A stretch of 64,000 nucleotides of DNA, from NCBI RefSeq assembly GCF_029277985.1, contig NZ_CP119546.1, forward strand, positions 3,038,001-3,102,000, written 5' to 3'. Shown one piece after another: positions 42,906-51,413 of this stretch (positions are counted from its first letter, which is position 1; the number at the start of each line of letters is the position of its first letter). The notes under the pieces were generated by a model that ran no database searches, was not told the origin of the DNA, and saw nothing but the letters and a program-made list of their open reading frames with translations. The translations under genes and the position numbers were made by a program. Source of the stretch: Providencia stuartii (GTDB lineage Bacteria; Pseudomonadota; Gammaproteobacteria; Enterobacterales; Enterobacteriaceae).

Positions 42906-44642
42906 GTGATCAGTCAAGAACTAACATGGCAAGGCCTAACACCTGACCTAACACCTTATCAGGCAACTTTTGTCTCTTCAGATACCCTGACCCCTGCTAC
43001 TTTGTCAGAAATTCAACCTAGGCTATTTAATAGCATTGAACGTTTTATCAAAGAAAACTCACGCACGCGTTTCATGTTTATCAAGTCTGAGCAAAGTGAG
43101 CATTATTTGCAGGTATTTTCTGAAGCGATCAGCCCTTTACTGACCCAATTTTCGCCGATTAAGGGTGATTATCAGCTCACTGACAATAAACTCGCTTTTA
43201 AATGGCACCCTGAAATTGACGGACGCTTTTCTAGCCAGACTAAGATTGCATACCGCGACTGGATAGAACCAGAACAATTGTTTGGCTATATCACAGCTTC
43301 ACTGCATTTAGTTCCTGGATTATTACATCAAATCAACGGTGGTGTCCTAATATTATCGGCATCATCACTGATTGCCCAACCATTGATGTGGCAAAGATTA
43401 CAGAATATGGTGGCTCGTCGCCAACTTGAATGGTTGCCATTTTCTGATAACCAGCCTCTACCTATAGAAATTGATGCTCAACCGCTTGATATAAAATTGA
43501 TTATCGTTGGTGATAGGCTGGAGTTAGAAGAATTTGAATATATCGACTCAGAATTATTTGAGAATGCTATCTATGGTGAATATGAACCCATCATGTTCTT
43601 TGATGATAAAGAACAATTAGTTCTGTGGATGCGCTATATCAAATCACTTATTGACGCTAATCATTTGCCTGAAATTGCCTCCGATGGCTGGATGACGTTT
43701 ATTACACAAGCTACGCGGTTTTGTGAAGACAAGTTTAATTTACCTCTCGATAGCCAATGGCTCATCCGCAAATTAACCGATGCGTCTCATTACCAAATCG
43801 ATAACATGATGGGTGATGAAGCATTCAAACAGGCACTTGAAAATCGCCTATGGCGTCATAGCTTTCTTTCTGAGCGCTCACAAGACGACATCTTACAGGA
43901 ACAGGTTTTTATCCGAACAGAGGGAGAAGTTATCGGCCAAATTAATGGTTTGTCCGTTTTACAGTACCCCGGTCACCCTGAAGCGTTAGGTGAGCCTTCA
44001 CGCATTACCTGTGTGGCACATTTAGGTGATGGTGAATTTGTGGATGTTGAAAGAAAAGCAGAGCTTGGTGGTAATATCCATGCTAAAGGCATGATGATCA
44101 TGCAAGCTTATTTAAATTATGAACTAAAATTAGAGCAGCCACAGCCATTCTCAGCCTCAATTGTCTTTGAGCAGTCCTATGGTGAAGTCGATGGTGATAG
44201 CGCTTCTTTGGCTGAACTATGCGCCCTCATTAGTGCATTAGCACTACAGCCTATCGATCAACAAATAGCGGTAACCGGGGCGGTAGATCAATTTGGTTAT
44301 GTGCAACCTATTGGCGGCGTGAATGAAAAAATTGAAGGCTTCTTCGATATATGTGCTCAACGTCACTTAACAGGCCAGCAAGGTGTCATCATCCCAATGG
44401 CAAATGTCCGCCATCTGTGCCTCAATCAAACCGTTGTTGACGCAGTCAAAGAAGGTCAATTTCATATATGGCCAGTAGAACATGTCGCTCAAGCGATCAC
44501 CTTACTGACCAAACAAGCTTACTTTGAGCAACAAGCTGAAGGTGACAACGTACACTTGTTAGCTTTAATTCAAGAACGGATAAATCAAGCTAACTCGCCA
44601 GAAAAACCAAAGCTTCCTTGGTTTCTGAAATGGCTTGGTTGA
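42906..44642 (+). CDS. ycbZ: Lon-like protease YcbZ
   Basis: This 578-residue protein has a degenerate N-terminal AAA-like region with LVPGLLHQINGGVLILSA (a Walker-B-like context) but no clear P-loop, and a C-terminal Lon-type Ser/Lys protease domain. The catalytic Ser is in EVDGDSASLAELCALISAL near residue 435 and the Lys in GGVNEKIEGFF near 478. It matches E. coli YcbZ, an uncharacterised Lon relative, throughout. GTG at 42906 is the only good start; it has a weak ribosome-binding site. It is followed by fabA in the same direction, as in E. coli. Confidence 0.93.
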   Translation: MISQELTWQGLTPDLTPYQATFVSSDTLTPATLSEIQPRLFNSIERFIKENSRTRFMFIKSEQSEHYLQVFSEAISPLLTQFSPIKGDYQLTDNKLAFKWHPEIDGRFSSQTKIAYRDWIEPEQLFGYITASLHLVPGLLHQINGGVLILSASSLIAQPLMWQRLQNMVARRQLEWLPFSDNQPLPIEIDAQPLDIKLIIVGDRLELEEFEYIDSELFENAIYGEYEPIMFFDDKEQLVLWMRYIKSLIDANHLPEIASDGWMTFITQATRFCEDKFNLPLDSQWLIRKLTDASHYQIDNMMGDEAFKQALENRLWRHSFLSERSQDDILQEQVFIRTEGEVIGQINGLSVLQYPGHPEALGEPSRITCVAHLGDGEFVDVERKAELGGNIHAKGMMIMQAYLNYELKLEQPQPFSASIVFEQSYGEVDGDSASLAELCALISALALQPIDQQIAVTGAVDQFGYVQPIGGVNEKIEGFFDICAQRHLTGQQGVIIPMANVRHLCLNQTVVDAVKEGQFHIWPVEHVAQAITLLTKQAYFEQQAEGDNVHLLALIQERINQANSPEKPKLPWFLKWLG

Positions 44643-44652
44643 GTAAAAAAAT

Positions 44653-44693
44653 ATCAGATCGGAGTTGTTCAGCGTACAAGTGTAAGCTATCCT
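44653..44693 (+). promoter_or_regulatory. fabA promoter with FadR and FabR sites
   Basis: A FadR-like site ATCAGATCGGAGTTGTT (44653-44669) is followed directly by the FabR-type palindrome AGCGTACAAGTGTAAGCT (44671-44688). The -35 TTGTTC (44665-44670) and -10 TATCCT (44688-44693) are 17 bp apart, with the FabR site filling the spacer. This matches the E. coli fabA arrangement: FadR activates, FabR represses. Confidence 0.85.
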
Positions 44694-44728
44694 GTATCCT
44701 TAAACTTAATTAAGGCTATAAGAAGAAC

Positions 44729-45247
44729 ATGGTTGATAAACGCAGTTCCTACACAAAAAGTGATTTAGAAGCTTCTGGAAGAGGCGAATTATTTGGCGAA
44801 AATGGGCCTCCATTACCTTCTGGCAATATGTTGATGATGGATCGCATCATCACCATGACTGAAGATGGCGGTTCTTTCAATAAAGGCTATGTCGAAGCTG
44901 AACTGGATATCAATCCAGACTTGTGGTTCTTTGGCTGCCATTTTGTGAATGATCCTGTTATGCCTGGCTGTTTAGGTCTGGATGCGATGTGGCAGTTGGT
45001 CGGCTTCTACCTTGGTTGGCTGGGTGGCGAAGGCAAAGGTCGCGCATTGGGCGTTGGTGAAGTTAAATTCACCGGACAGGTTCTACCAACAGCGAAAAAA
45101 GTGACTTACCGTATCAATTTTAAACGTGTTATTAATCGTAAATTGATTATGGGACTTGCTGATGGCGAAGTATTAGTTGATGGTAAAGTCATTTACGTTG
45201 CTAATGACCTGAAAGTTGGTCTATTTAAAGACACAAGTGCTTTCTAA
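44729..45247 (+). CDS. fabA: 3-hydroxydecanoyl-ACP dehydratase/isomerase FabA
   Basis: This 172-residue enzyme dehydrates 3-hydroxydecanoyl-ACP and isomerises the product to cis-3-decenoyl-ACP, the entry to unsaturated fatty acids. The hot-dog fold signature [21 protein letters not shown] holds the active-site His (near 71) and Asp (near 85), with [13 protein letters not shown] after it. Length is identical to E. coli. FadR and FabR sites overlap its promoter, and a stem-loop AAACCTCCGC/GCGGAGGTTT ends it. Confidence 0.98.
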   Translation: MVDKRSSYTKSDLEASGRGELFGENGPPLPSGNMLMMDRIITMTEDGGSFNKGYVEAELDINPDLWFFGCHFVNDPVMPGCLGLDAMWQLVGFYLGWLGGEGKGRALGVGEVKFTGQVLPTAKKVTYRINFKRVINRKLIMGLADGEVLVDGKVIYVANDLKVGLFKDTSAF

Positions 45248-45270
45248 ACCGACTGACGCTATATGATCTA

Positions 45271-45294
45271 AAACCTCCGCAATCGCGGAGGTTT
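45271..45294 (+). terminator. fabA terminator
   Basis: AAACCTCCGC pairs with GCGGAGGTTT around a 4-base AATC loop, about 25 bases after the fabA stop. It has a modest T run. The rmf gene converges from the right. Confidence 0.75.
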
Positions 45295-45373
45295 AAAATT
45301 GTGGTTTAAAGGGAATTAAAAAACCGTTTATCTAGGTTCTCTAATCAGTAAGTTATGCTGTGCTATGCTCTGC

Positions 45374-45544
45374 CTATGCAGAGAGTGTCGTCCGGTCCTC
45401 CATGGCCTTTCGCCAGCCTCCCAACCAATGCGAACGCGCGTCCACCGACTGATAAGGGCATAATTCTTTTGAACGCCCTGCAATACCTGCTTGATAACCT
45501 CTTGATAAAGCTCTTTCTAAACGGTCTCGCTTCTGTCTTTTCAT
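45374..45544 (-). CDS. rmf: Ribosome modulation factor Rmf
   Basis: This 56-residue basic protein begins MKRQKRDRLERALSRGYQAG and contains GRSKELCPYQ and HWLGGWRKAMED, matching E. coli Rmf closely. Rmf dimerises 70S ribosomes into inactive 100S particles in stationary phase. It is encoded on the minus strand, convergent with fabA as in E. coli. The stop at 45374-45376 and start at 45544 frame it cleanly. Overlapping frames on both strands are shadows. Confidence 0.96.
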   Translation of the reverse strand: MKRQKRDRLERALSRGYQAGIAGRSKELCPYQSVDARSHWLGGWRKAMEDRTTLSA

Positions 45545-45920
45545 GCCTTACTTCCCTCATTGTTTAAATGGAAAAGAAAACAGCACCTAAAACCCTTAAT
45601 AGCTTTAAGTTAAGTCATTAGTCAGATTGTACTTAACGACGTTCTCTGTGTGCACCTAGAAAACCTAGGTGATAGCTTAGTTTGTTAGCGACAGGAACCT
45701 AAAACTACATAGGGCTCTTAATTTAGGTACAGTATAGAAATACCGCTGGCAGGTCAGAAAATCAAGTAAAGAATTTCATATGAATGTCATAAATGTTATA
45801 AATGTGATATATACATTCAAAAAGTGACAACTAATTGATATTAAATATATTAATATCATATTCCTTATAGAAGTTCATAGTACGATAATTTATATTTGAA
45901 TGATTTATAAGCAGTTTTAC
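45545..45920. promoter_or_regulatory. rmf upstream region
   Basis: These 376 bases between rmf and the pqi terminator should hold the rmf promoter, which is growth-rate and ppGpp controlled in E. coli. I cannot place -35/-10 boxes with confidence. A 7-bp inverted repeat CACCTAG/CTAGGTG lies at 45653-45671. No gene is present. Confidence 0.45.
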
Positions 45921-45960
45921 AAAAAAAATGCGCCTCCGTTGATGAAAACACGAGGCGCAT
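45921..45960 (-). terminator. pqiABC operon terminator
   Basis: ATGCGCCTC (45928-45936) pairs with GAGGCGCAT (45952-45960). On the minus strand the stem is followed by a run of eight T. It lies just after the pqiC stop and ends the leftward pqi operon. Confidence 0.9.
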
Positions 45961-45982
45961 TTATCCGTAATCATAGTGTTAA

Positions 45983-46540
45983 TTAGGGTTTGCTGATCTC
46001 TTTCGCTATCCCATCTGCCACTTGCTGCCATCCTTGCGATAAGGTGCGCACCAAATCAGGATAACCATCTTCTTTTTGTTCAAGCTGTATATCAAAGTTA
46101 CGGCGGATCACTTCACGACCATTCGATAATGTCCAAAAACCTTGTACTAAAACCATCCCATCATAACGCCCATTAAACGCGGTCAGCGTGATATCTAGCG
46201 TATCAGGTGAATTCTGTAGCGGCTGTAGAGACACTAAGCGTCCCGGTAACGCAGACGATAGTTCACTGACCATGGATTGTCCTAACTGCTGTTCAAGTGG
46301 ACTAGCCCATAAGTGTGAGCTTGCATTACTGTAGCTGACATCCGATGTCTGGTAAGTAATGCCGTTTGATGTCAAAACATCAGCCAACATAACTCGTTGC
46401 AGCCAAATTTGATTTTGTTGCCCCATCACTACCGCTGTTTGTGTTGCCGGCGCTTTTACCGGCAATTGGTAGTACATTTTTTCAGGGGTGCTGCTACAAG
46501 CCGCCAGCATTAAAACAAATATCGATACCAGATATCTCAT
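45983..46540 (-). CDS. pqiC: PqiC outer-membrane lipoprotein
   Basis: This 185-residue protein has a lipoprotein signal peptide with lipobox LMLAAC (Cys15) and the PqiC/ABC-type transport auxiliary fold (YYQLPVKAP, IWLQRVMLADVL, LTAFNGRYDGMVLVQGFW). It anchors the periplasmic end of the PqiB needle in the outer membrane. Its start shares a base with the pqiB stop (TAATG). Together pqiABC form a lipid-transport bridge between membranes. Confidence 0.93.
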   Translation of the reverse strand: MRYLVSIFVLMLAACSSTPEKMYYQLPVKAPATQTAVVMGQQNQIWLQRVMLADVLTSNGITYQTSDVSYSNASSHLWASPLEQQLGQSMVSELSSALPGRLVSLQPLQNSPDTLDITLTAFNGRYDGMVLVQGFWTLSNGREVIRRNFDIQLEQKEDGYPDLVRTLSQGWQQVADGIAKEISKP

Positions 46541-48189
46541 TATTTTTTCACTCCTTTAGGCACAGGATCCTTCGACGGCTCGGCCTCGAATACTAAGGCA
46601 TTACTCTTATTATTCAACGTCCGTAATAATGGCTGCACTTCCCTAAGCACCTGATCTAAACGCTGCATATTATCAACCATCTTATTATATGCTGGTGAGC
46701 CAGGTTGGAACCCTTGCATTGCTCGATTCATCTCGTTCAAGGTTTTTTGCAAGTCTCTAGGTAAGTTCTGGAACTCTTTACTGCCCATGACTTTATTCAG
46801 TTCAGCCAGCATCACCTGCGCTTCTTTAATCGTTTTCTGCCCTTCAGCCAGTGTTTGGGTCGTTTGATTCAACATAGGCTCAATCGGCATACTATTGATT
46901 TTATCCAAGACTGAAATCACTTTTTGCTGAATTTGCGCCAAACCACCACTGGTTGTTGGAATCACTTTATAACCAGCCACCACATCAGGCCCTTTATAAT
47001 CCGGTACGTTAGGCACGAAATCAAGGTCAACAAACAGCGCTCCTGTCAGTAAGTTACCTGATTTCAGTGAGGCACGAAGCCCATCTTTCATCGCTAATTT
47101 CAGTTCATTTTTCAGATTGAAGTCAGCACCCACATCTTTCCTGAATCGTTCTGGCTCTATATGGATTAATACCGGAATGCGGAAGTCATTATCCAGTTTC
47201 TGATCAAGACCTTCAGTATAGAAAGGCACTTGAGCTACTGTACCTAAACGGATACCACGGAATTCTACAGGCGCCCCAGGCTGTAAACCTCTTACTGAAT
47301 CCGAGAAGAACAGAACAAAATCTTGATACTCGGTATACAGGGAATTTTGGATACTACTTTGGTTATCAAAGAGTTTAAATTCCGTATTTTCTTTCACCCC
47401 TTCACCGGGTACCCAACCTGCTGGCACATCAAAACTAACCCCACCAGCAAGTAAGGTTGCTATTGATCCCAGTTCCACATGAATACCTTGCGATGACATA
47501 TCGAAAGCGATGCCGCTATCCTTCCAAAAGCGCACATTGGTACTAATGAGCTTATCATACGGCGCATTGATGAATAGCTGATAGCGCATATCACGCTTAT
47601 CCATGTCAAAATTACTGGTTTCAACAGAACCGACACGATAGCCTCTAAACAAGACAGGGTCCCCAGGATTCAATTGACCAGCACGATCACTCACCAATAT
47701 CACTCGGATCCCTTTTGCATCAGGAGAAGCTAACGGAGGCGAATCTAACAGCGTAAATTCGTTATGCTCTTTTGATGAACTACCGGGTTGTAATTCAATG
47801 AATACCCCTGATAGCAATGTTCCCAGACCTGTCACACCTTCACGGCCGATAGCTGGTTTCACAATCCAAAAAGCAGAATCAGTGCGTAGCAAATCTTTCA
47901 TATCGCTATTAAGGCGAGCCTTAATGACAACTCGGCTAAAGTTGTCGTCTAATGTCACACTTTCAACGATACCAATATCTACACTACGGCTTTTAATCTT
48001 GGTTTTACCGGCTTCAATGCCTTCAGCATTATAAGTAATTAACGTCACTTCAGGGCCTTGATGGCTGAAGTGATAAAATAATATCCAAGCACCAATTAAG
48101 ACAGTGATGATAGGGATCACCCATACAGGTGACCAACTTTTCAGTTTACTGACTTTGGCATTGGCCTGTGGCGTTTTTTGTTCACTCAC
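46540..48189 (-). CDS. pqiB: PqiB MCE-domain intermembrane lipid transporter
   Basis: This 549-residue protein has an N-terminal membrane anchor (WVIPIITVLIGAWILFYHF, residues 22-40), three MCE domains (blocks beginning VTLITYNAEGIEAGKTKIK, GIRVILVSDRAGQLNPGDPVLFRGYRVG and EYQDFVLFFSDSVRGLQPGAPVEFRG), and a long C-terminal coiled coil from about residue 420. In E. coli PqiB forms a hexameric tube that shuttles lipids across the periplasm. Length matches E. coli. Its start overlaps the pqiA stop by 4 bases. Confidence 0.96.
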   Translation of the reverse strand: MSEQKTPQANAKVSKLKSWSPVWVIPIITVLIGAWILFYHFSHQGPEVTLITYNAEGIEAGKTKIKSRSVDIGIVESVTLDDNFSRVVIKARLNSDMKDLLRTDSAFWIVKPAIGREGVTGLGTLLSGVFIELQPGSSSKEHNEFTLLDSPPLASPDAKGIRVILVSDRAGQLNPGDPVLFRGYRVGSVETSNFDMDKRDMRYQLFINAPYDKLISTNVRFWKDSGIAFDMSSQGIHVELGSIATLLAGGVSFDVPAGWVPGEGVKENTEFKLFDNQSSIQNSLYTEYQDFVLFFSDSVRGLQPGAPVEFRGIRLGTVAQVPFYTEGLDQKLDNDFRIPVLIHIEPERFRKDVGADFNLKNELKLAMKDGLRASLKSGNLLTGALFVDLDFVPNVPDYKGPDVVAGYKVIPTTSGGLAQIQQKVISVLDKINSMPIEPMLNQTTQTLAEGQKTIKEAQVMLAELNKVMGSKEFQNLPRDLQKTLNEMNRAMQGFQPGSPAYNKMVDNMQRLDQVLREVQPLLRTLNNKSNALVFEAEPSKDPVPKGVKK

Positions 48190-49460
48190 CCGATGGCTCC
48201 TTCTTGTTCAACAACTTTTATTGCATTTTTCTTTTCGCAGCGATCCCATGTCAGTCTGGGGTCGAAAGTCATCGCAGCAAACATCGTTAAAATGACCACG
48301 ACGCCAAAGAAAATAACGCCCTGTGCAGGGACGATACTCATTAATTGCCCCATTTGAACTAATGCAGCCAAAATGGTAATAACAAATACGTCAATCATTG
48401 ACCAACGACCTACATATTCAACTAATTCATAAATAAAGTGCATACGATGGGGGTCTCGATTGCCATACCCCTGAGAATCAAGGCATAGCCACGCAATACC
48501 TATCATTTTTAATGAAGGTACCATAATACTGGCAATAAAAATCACTAACGCAACGGGATATGAACCATCCCCCCACAATAGTATTACGCCATCCATAATA
48601 GTCGCCGGCATGTCGCTACCCAGCATATTGGTTGTCATGACAGGCAGCAGATTCGCTGGGATATACAATATAAAAGAAGTCAATAACAGTGCGGCTGTCC
48701 ATTGTATGCTTTGATGCTTACGCACACTACCATGTGCATGGCAGCGAGGACATTGAGATTGCTCAGCGGGCAAAATCGCTGTACACACTAAGCACAACCG
48801 AACATTTTGACTGATCCCTGTACGTCCAACCTCTAGCTTTTGTGCCAATTTTGGGGCGGGTTCGATTTTGTTCCACATCCAGTGCCTATCAAGGCATTGA
48901 AACGCCCTCACTTGTAAAACACAAAATAAACAATAAGGCAAAAAGCTTAATCCAACACCAATATCCCCATAGGCAATCAGTTTCACGAAACTGACCAGCA
49001 CGCCCGCAAGGAAAATTTCTGCCATACACCAAGATTTCATTTGAAACAGGATACGGCTCATCCACACTTTAATCGGTTTTGGTACATACACTTGCATACC
49101 AAAGAGTATGATAGTCACCATACAAAAGGCGGGGATCACTAATGAAAAAAACAGAAAGAATAGAGCCAACCCGCTGTAACGGGTTGTCGCGATAATCTCT
49201 ATAATTTGAAATAAAGAGATTTCATTTTCAATTCCAGCTGCACTCATTTTGACAAATGGAAACATACATGCAACCAGCAGCATGATTAATGCACTGAATG
49301 CATATGCTGCTGGCTGCTTATACGGATAGCGCCACTTTGCAACCAACACAGTATGGCAACGTGGACATGTAGCTTTAGTGCCTTGCTCTAATTCAGGCAC
49401 TGCAACTAGCATGTCGCACTGTGTACACAGCACATGTTCATGAGACTCATGAGAGCACAA
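48186..49460 (-). CDS. pqiA: PqiA inner-membrane protein
   Basis: This 424-residue protein has two homologous halves, each with a cysteine zinc ribbon (CTQCDMLVAVPE...CPRCHTVL near residues 12-38 and CLVCTAILPAEQSQCPRC near 222-240) followed by four hydrophobic segments. It matches E. coli PqiA, the inner-membrane partner of PqiB. The pqi operon responds to SoxRS in E. coli; no soxbox is identified here. The gene follows uup by 33 bases, as in E. coli. Confidence 0.95.
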   Translation of the reverse strand: MCSHESHEHVLCTQCDMLVAVPELEQGTKATCPRCHTVLVAKWRYPYKQPAAYAFSALIMLLVACMFPFVKMSAAGIENEISLFQIIEIIATTRYSGLALFFLFFSLVIPAFCMVTIILFGMQVYVPKPIKVWMSRILFQMKSWCMAEIFLAGVLVSFVKLIAYGDIGVGLSFLPYCLFCVLQVRAFQCLDRHWMWNKIEPAPKLAQKLEVGRTGISQNVRLCLVCTAILPAEQSQCPRCHAHGSVRKHQSIQWTAALLLTSFILYIPANLLPVMTTNMLGSDMPATIMDGVILLWGDGSYPVALVIFIASIMVPSLKMIGIAWLCLDSQGYGNRDPHRMHFIYELVEYVGRWSMIDVFVITILAALVQMGQLMSIVPAQGVIFFGVVVILTMFAAMTFDPRLTWDRCEKKNAIKVVEQEGAIG

Positions 49461-49493
49461 GGTGATTCGCCCCTTCTATTTTTGATCTATAAA

Positions 49494-51401
49494 CTAACTA
49501 TTTTTTAATAGTTCAAGTTCTTGCCAACGATCAAATGCTTGTTCTAGCGCTTGTTCTTTCTCAGCCAATGCATTTAATGTTTTTTCTGTAACATCATGAG
49601 GCTGATTAAAGAAGTCTGCATCACTGATTGTGGCTTGCAGTGTTTCAATTTCGCTCTCAAGTTGCTCAAGCTTTGATGGTAATTGTTCTAATTCACGTAG
49701 TAAATGGTAGCTAATCTTATTATTTCGCTTTGTAGGCTCTTTTACTTTAGTGAATTTCTCTTCGTCCGATATTTTACTTTGTTGCGTGGTTTTCAAACTC
49801 ACGGTTTGTGCTTTTTGCTGCTGAGCGTCAAAATATCCCCCCGCGTAGCGATTGATCACCCCGTTGCCTTCAAAAATCCAACATTCCGTGACGCTATTGT
49901 CAACAAACTCACGGTCATGGCTGACTAATAGCACTGTGCCTTGATAGCTGTCCACCAACTCCTCAAGTAGTTCTAGAGTTTCCACATCAAGGTCGTTAGT
50001 CGGTTCATCGAGGATCAATAAGTTACTGGGTTTTAAAAATAACCGAGCAAGTAATAGCCTATTACGCTCTCCCCCCGATAACGCACGAACCGGAGTCATC
50101 GCACGTTTCGGTGGGAACATAAAGTCTTGTAGATAACCTAAGACATGGCGTGGTTTGCCGTTCACCATCACCTCTTGCTTTCCTTCTGCGAGGTTATCCA
50201 TTACTGTTTTATCGGGATCGAGAGCCGCACGGTGTTGATCGAAATAAGCGACCTCTAACTTAGTGCCGCAATGCACCTTACCACTATTGGCTTGTAAGTC
50301 TCCCAGCATTAATTTCAGCAGCGTCGTCTTACCACAGCCATTTGGCCCCACTAAGGCAATTTTGTCACCGCGCATCACTTGTGCACTAAAATCTTTGACT
50401 AAGACTTTGCCATCAATGTGATAGTTCACATTTTCGATCTCAAACACAATTTTTCCTGAGCGAGCCGCTTCTTCAACTTGCATTTTTGCGCTACCCAGTA
50501 CTTCACGACGCTGAGAACGTTCAACTCGCAAAGCTTTTAACGCACGCACACGCCCTTCATTACGCGTACGTCTTGCTTTGATGCCTTGACGGATCCACGC
50601 CTCTTCTTGGGCAAGTTTGCGGTCAAATTCTGCATTTTGCATCTCTTCTACACGCAAAGCTTCCTCTTTTGCGATCAAATAGGCATCATAATTACCCGGC
50701 CACGATGACAATTTGCCTCTATCGAGATCAACAATACGTGTTGCCATATTGCGGATAAATGAACGGTCATGGGAGATAAAGACGATACTACCTTGGAAAT
50801 CTTTCAGGAAATTCTCTAACCATAAAATGGTTTCAATATCCAAGTGGTTAGTCGGCTCATCAAGAAACAATACACGTGGATTGCTGACTAATGCACGGCC
50901 CAATGCCGCTTTGCGTAGCCAACCACCTGATAATGAAGACAACTGCGCGTCCGCAGGAAGATCCAGTTTTTTCAATACGTCACTAATACGAGCATCGAGT
51001 AGCCATAAATTCCGACTATCAAGAACCTCTTGTAATTCAGCTAATTTGTTTAAATTCTTTTCACTTGGATCGCTTTCCACCAATTTAGACACATGATGGT
51101 AATCTTTAAGATACTCAGCTTGCTCCGCAACCCCTTCCGCAACAAAATCAAAAATAGTCCCTTCAATATTACGTGGTGGGTCTTGTTGTAAACGGGCAAC
51201 AATCAGATCTTGTTGATAAAGAAGCTGCCCATCATCAAGCGGCTGCTCCTTCGTTAATACACGCATTAATGTGGATTTACCTGCACCATTACGGCCAACT
51301 AAACAAACACGTTCATTGTCTTCAATATGAAGTTCAGTACTATCCAATAAAGGTGCATCACTAAACGATAAATATGCACCTGACAAATTAATTAAAGCCA
51401 T
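49494..51401 (-). CDS. uup: ABC-F ATPase Uup
   Basis: This 635-residue protein has two ATP-binding cassettes without membrane segments. Walker A motifs are GRNGAGKST near residue 36 and GPNGCGKTT near 352, and signature motifs are LSGGW and LSGGE. A C-terminal coiled coil follows (about 540-635). ABC-F proteins act on ribosomes; Uup is linked to transposon excision control and 50S assembly in E. coli. It lies 12 bases downstream of rlmL on the same strand. Confidence 0.96.
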   Translation of the reverse strand: MALINLSGAYLSFSDAPLLDSTELHIEDNERVCLVGRNGAGKSTLMRVLTKEQPLDDGQLLYQQDLIVARLQQDPPRNIEGTIFDFVAEGVAEQAEYLKDYHHVSKLVESDPSEKNLNKLAELQEVLDSRNLWLLDARISDVLKKLDLPADAQLSSLSGGWLRKAALGRALVSNPRVLFLDEPTNHLDIETILWLENFLKDFQGSIVFISHDRSFIRNMATRIVDLDRGKLSSWPGNYDAYLIAKEEALRVEEMQNAEFDRKLAQEEAWIRQGIKARRTRNEGRVRALKALRVERSQRREVLGSAKMQVEEAARSGKIVFEIENVNYHIDGKVLVKDFSAQVMRGDKIALVGPNGCGKTTLLKLMLGDLQANSGKVHCGTKLEVAYFDQHRAALDPDKTVMDNLAEGKQEVMVNGKPRHVLGYLQDFMFPPKRAMTPVRALSGGERNRLLLARLFLKPSNLLILDEPTNDLDVETLELLEELVDSYQGTVLLVSHDREFVDNSVTECWIFEGNGVINRYAGGYFDAQQQKAQTVSLKTTQQSKISDEEKFTKVKEPTKRNNKISYHLLRELEQLPSKLEQLESEIETLQATISDADFFNQPHDVTEKTLNALAEKEQALEQAFDRWQELELLKNS

Positions 51402-51413
51402 TGATTTTATCCT

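Noticed and set aside
45363-45560. 65-codon minus-strand frame and 70-codon plus-strand frame over rmf
   Set aside because: Both are shadows; the shorter rmf frame at 45374-45544 matches a known protein end to end.
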